Shown: positions 6,226 through 6,570 of the stretch, in pieces
Layout of the letters: every line of letters starts with the position of its first letter
Numbering within the stretch: the first letter of the stretch is position 1
NCBI GenBank assembly: GCA_903932545.1
Contig: CAIZGT010000250.1
Coordinates: 1 to 6,570 of the forward strand
Source of the DNA: an uncultured Rhodospirillales bacterium
GTDB taxonomy: Bacteria; Pseudomonadota; Alphaproteobacteria; Acetobacterales; Acetobacteraceae
Length of the DNA stretch: 6,570 bases
Reading direction: 5' to 3'
The notes under the pieces: generated by a model
Seen by the model: only the letters and a program-made list of their open reading frames with translations
The model's database searches: none
What the model was told of the DNA's origin: nothing
Translations under genes and position numbers: made by a program

Positions 6226-6570
6226 GAAAGCAGCATGTGGATGATATGCAAATCAGAGGCCTGTTATGCGTCATCTTCGTTAACCGGGTGGGTGATGTTC
6301 CTTTCATTGAAGCTGAGCATCGCCCTGTTTGGTGACGTGCGCCCTTAAAATGTCCCTATTGTCACAAAGTGTTCGGGCCGCAGGTATAGCGGCGTGAATC
6401 GGTTCCCGCAGGACGACATACAAGCGCATCACTGCGGTCGTTGATACGCAAGATCAAGCTGCGCAATATCCGTGCGGCGGGCATTTCCCGATCTTTCATC
6501 GACCATATCGATGCCGCTAAGACCGCAACCCTTCCGAAACCGGTACCCGCCAAGCAGCCAACGCTGGCAG
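6226..6570. other. Region without a recognisable gene, upstream of the permease
   Basis: No convincing coding gene, RNA or insertion-sequence end was found. The promoter of the minus-strand permease should lie in the left part, but I cannot point to a clear -35/-10 pair. On the plus strand one frame has a short CPYCHKVFGPQV stretch (from about 6352) ending in TAG. The same frame then stays open to the right edge, with a basic stretch including IRKIKLRNIRAAGISRSF, but has no ATG and no ribosome site. A 63-codon minus-strand frame (6362-6553) matches nothing I know. The plus frame could be a decayed coding remnant or chance. Confidence 0.4.

Noticed and set aside
6332..6365. GTGAC...GTCAC inverted repeat as a possible insertion-sequence end or terminator
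   Set aside because: The arms are only five bases with a 24-base loop, there is no T-run, and no flanking target duplication was seen; chance is the better explanation.
1..6570. CRISPR arrays, tRNA or rRNA genes, riboswitches, toxin-antitoxin or defence genes
   Set aside because: No regularly spaced repeats, cloverleaf-like segments or such protein families were seen on either strand.

Overview
The window looks like a chromosomal segment of a moderately GC-rich proteobacterium, most likely an alphaproteobacterium. This rests on protein style: periplasmic binding proteins with twin-arginine-like leaders, a fused LivM-LivG subunit, and an AllA-family enzyme beside ABC importers. It is inference, not phylogeny. 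No rRNA, tRNA, CRISPR array, integrase or complete insertion sequence is visible.

Layout. Positions 1-3514, minus strand: a tightly packed branched-chain-amino-acid-type (HAAT/Liv) ABC importer, transcribed right to left. The order is binding protein (2339-3514), LivH-type permease (1470-2339), then one polypeptide joining a LivM-type permease to a LivG-type ATPase (1-1473, cut by the left edge). The stop and start codons overlap (TGATG, then ATGA), so this is an operon with probable translational coupling. A LivF-type second ATPase would be expected beyond the left edge.

Positions 3515-3905: a 391-bp divergent intergenic region with several short dyads, including a perfect 17-bp palindrome. 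It is the natural place for shared regulation of both flanking operons. Positions 3906-5460, plus strand: an AllA/ureidoglycolate lyase-family gene, followed 25 bp later by an SsuA/TauA/NMT1-type binding protein. Positions 5461-6213 (or 6225), minus strand: an SsuC/TauC-type permease, convergent with that binding protein and with no bases between the two stop codons. Positions 6226-6570 hold no gene I can recognise.

How they may work together. The divergent arrangement of a Liv-type importer and an AllA-like enzyme with a second importer's parts suggests a nutrient, probably nitrogen, scavenging island. Ureides or related purine or amide breakdown products are plausible substrates. The Liv set brings a solute across the inner membrane with ATP. 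The SsuA-type protein and SsuC-type permease would form a second importer if an ATPase is supplied from elsewhere. Substrates cannot be read from the sequence. The most unusual points are the fused LivM-LivG chain with a degenerate ABC signature motif, the split convergent second transporter with no ATPase in view, and the dyad-rich divergent control region. I see no clear case for a wholly new biological system.
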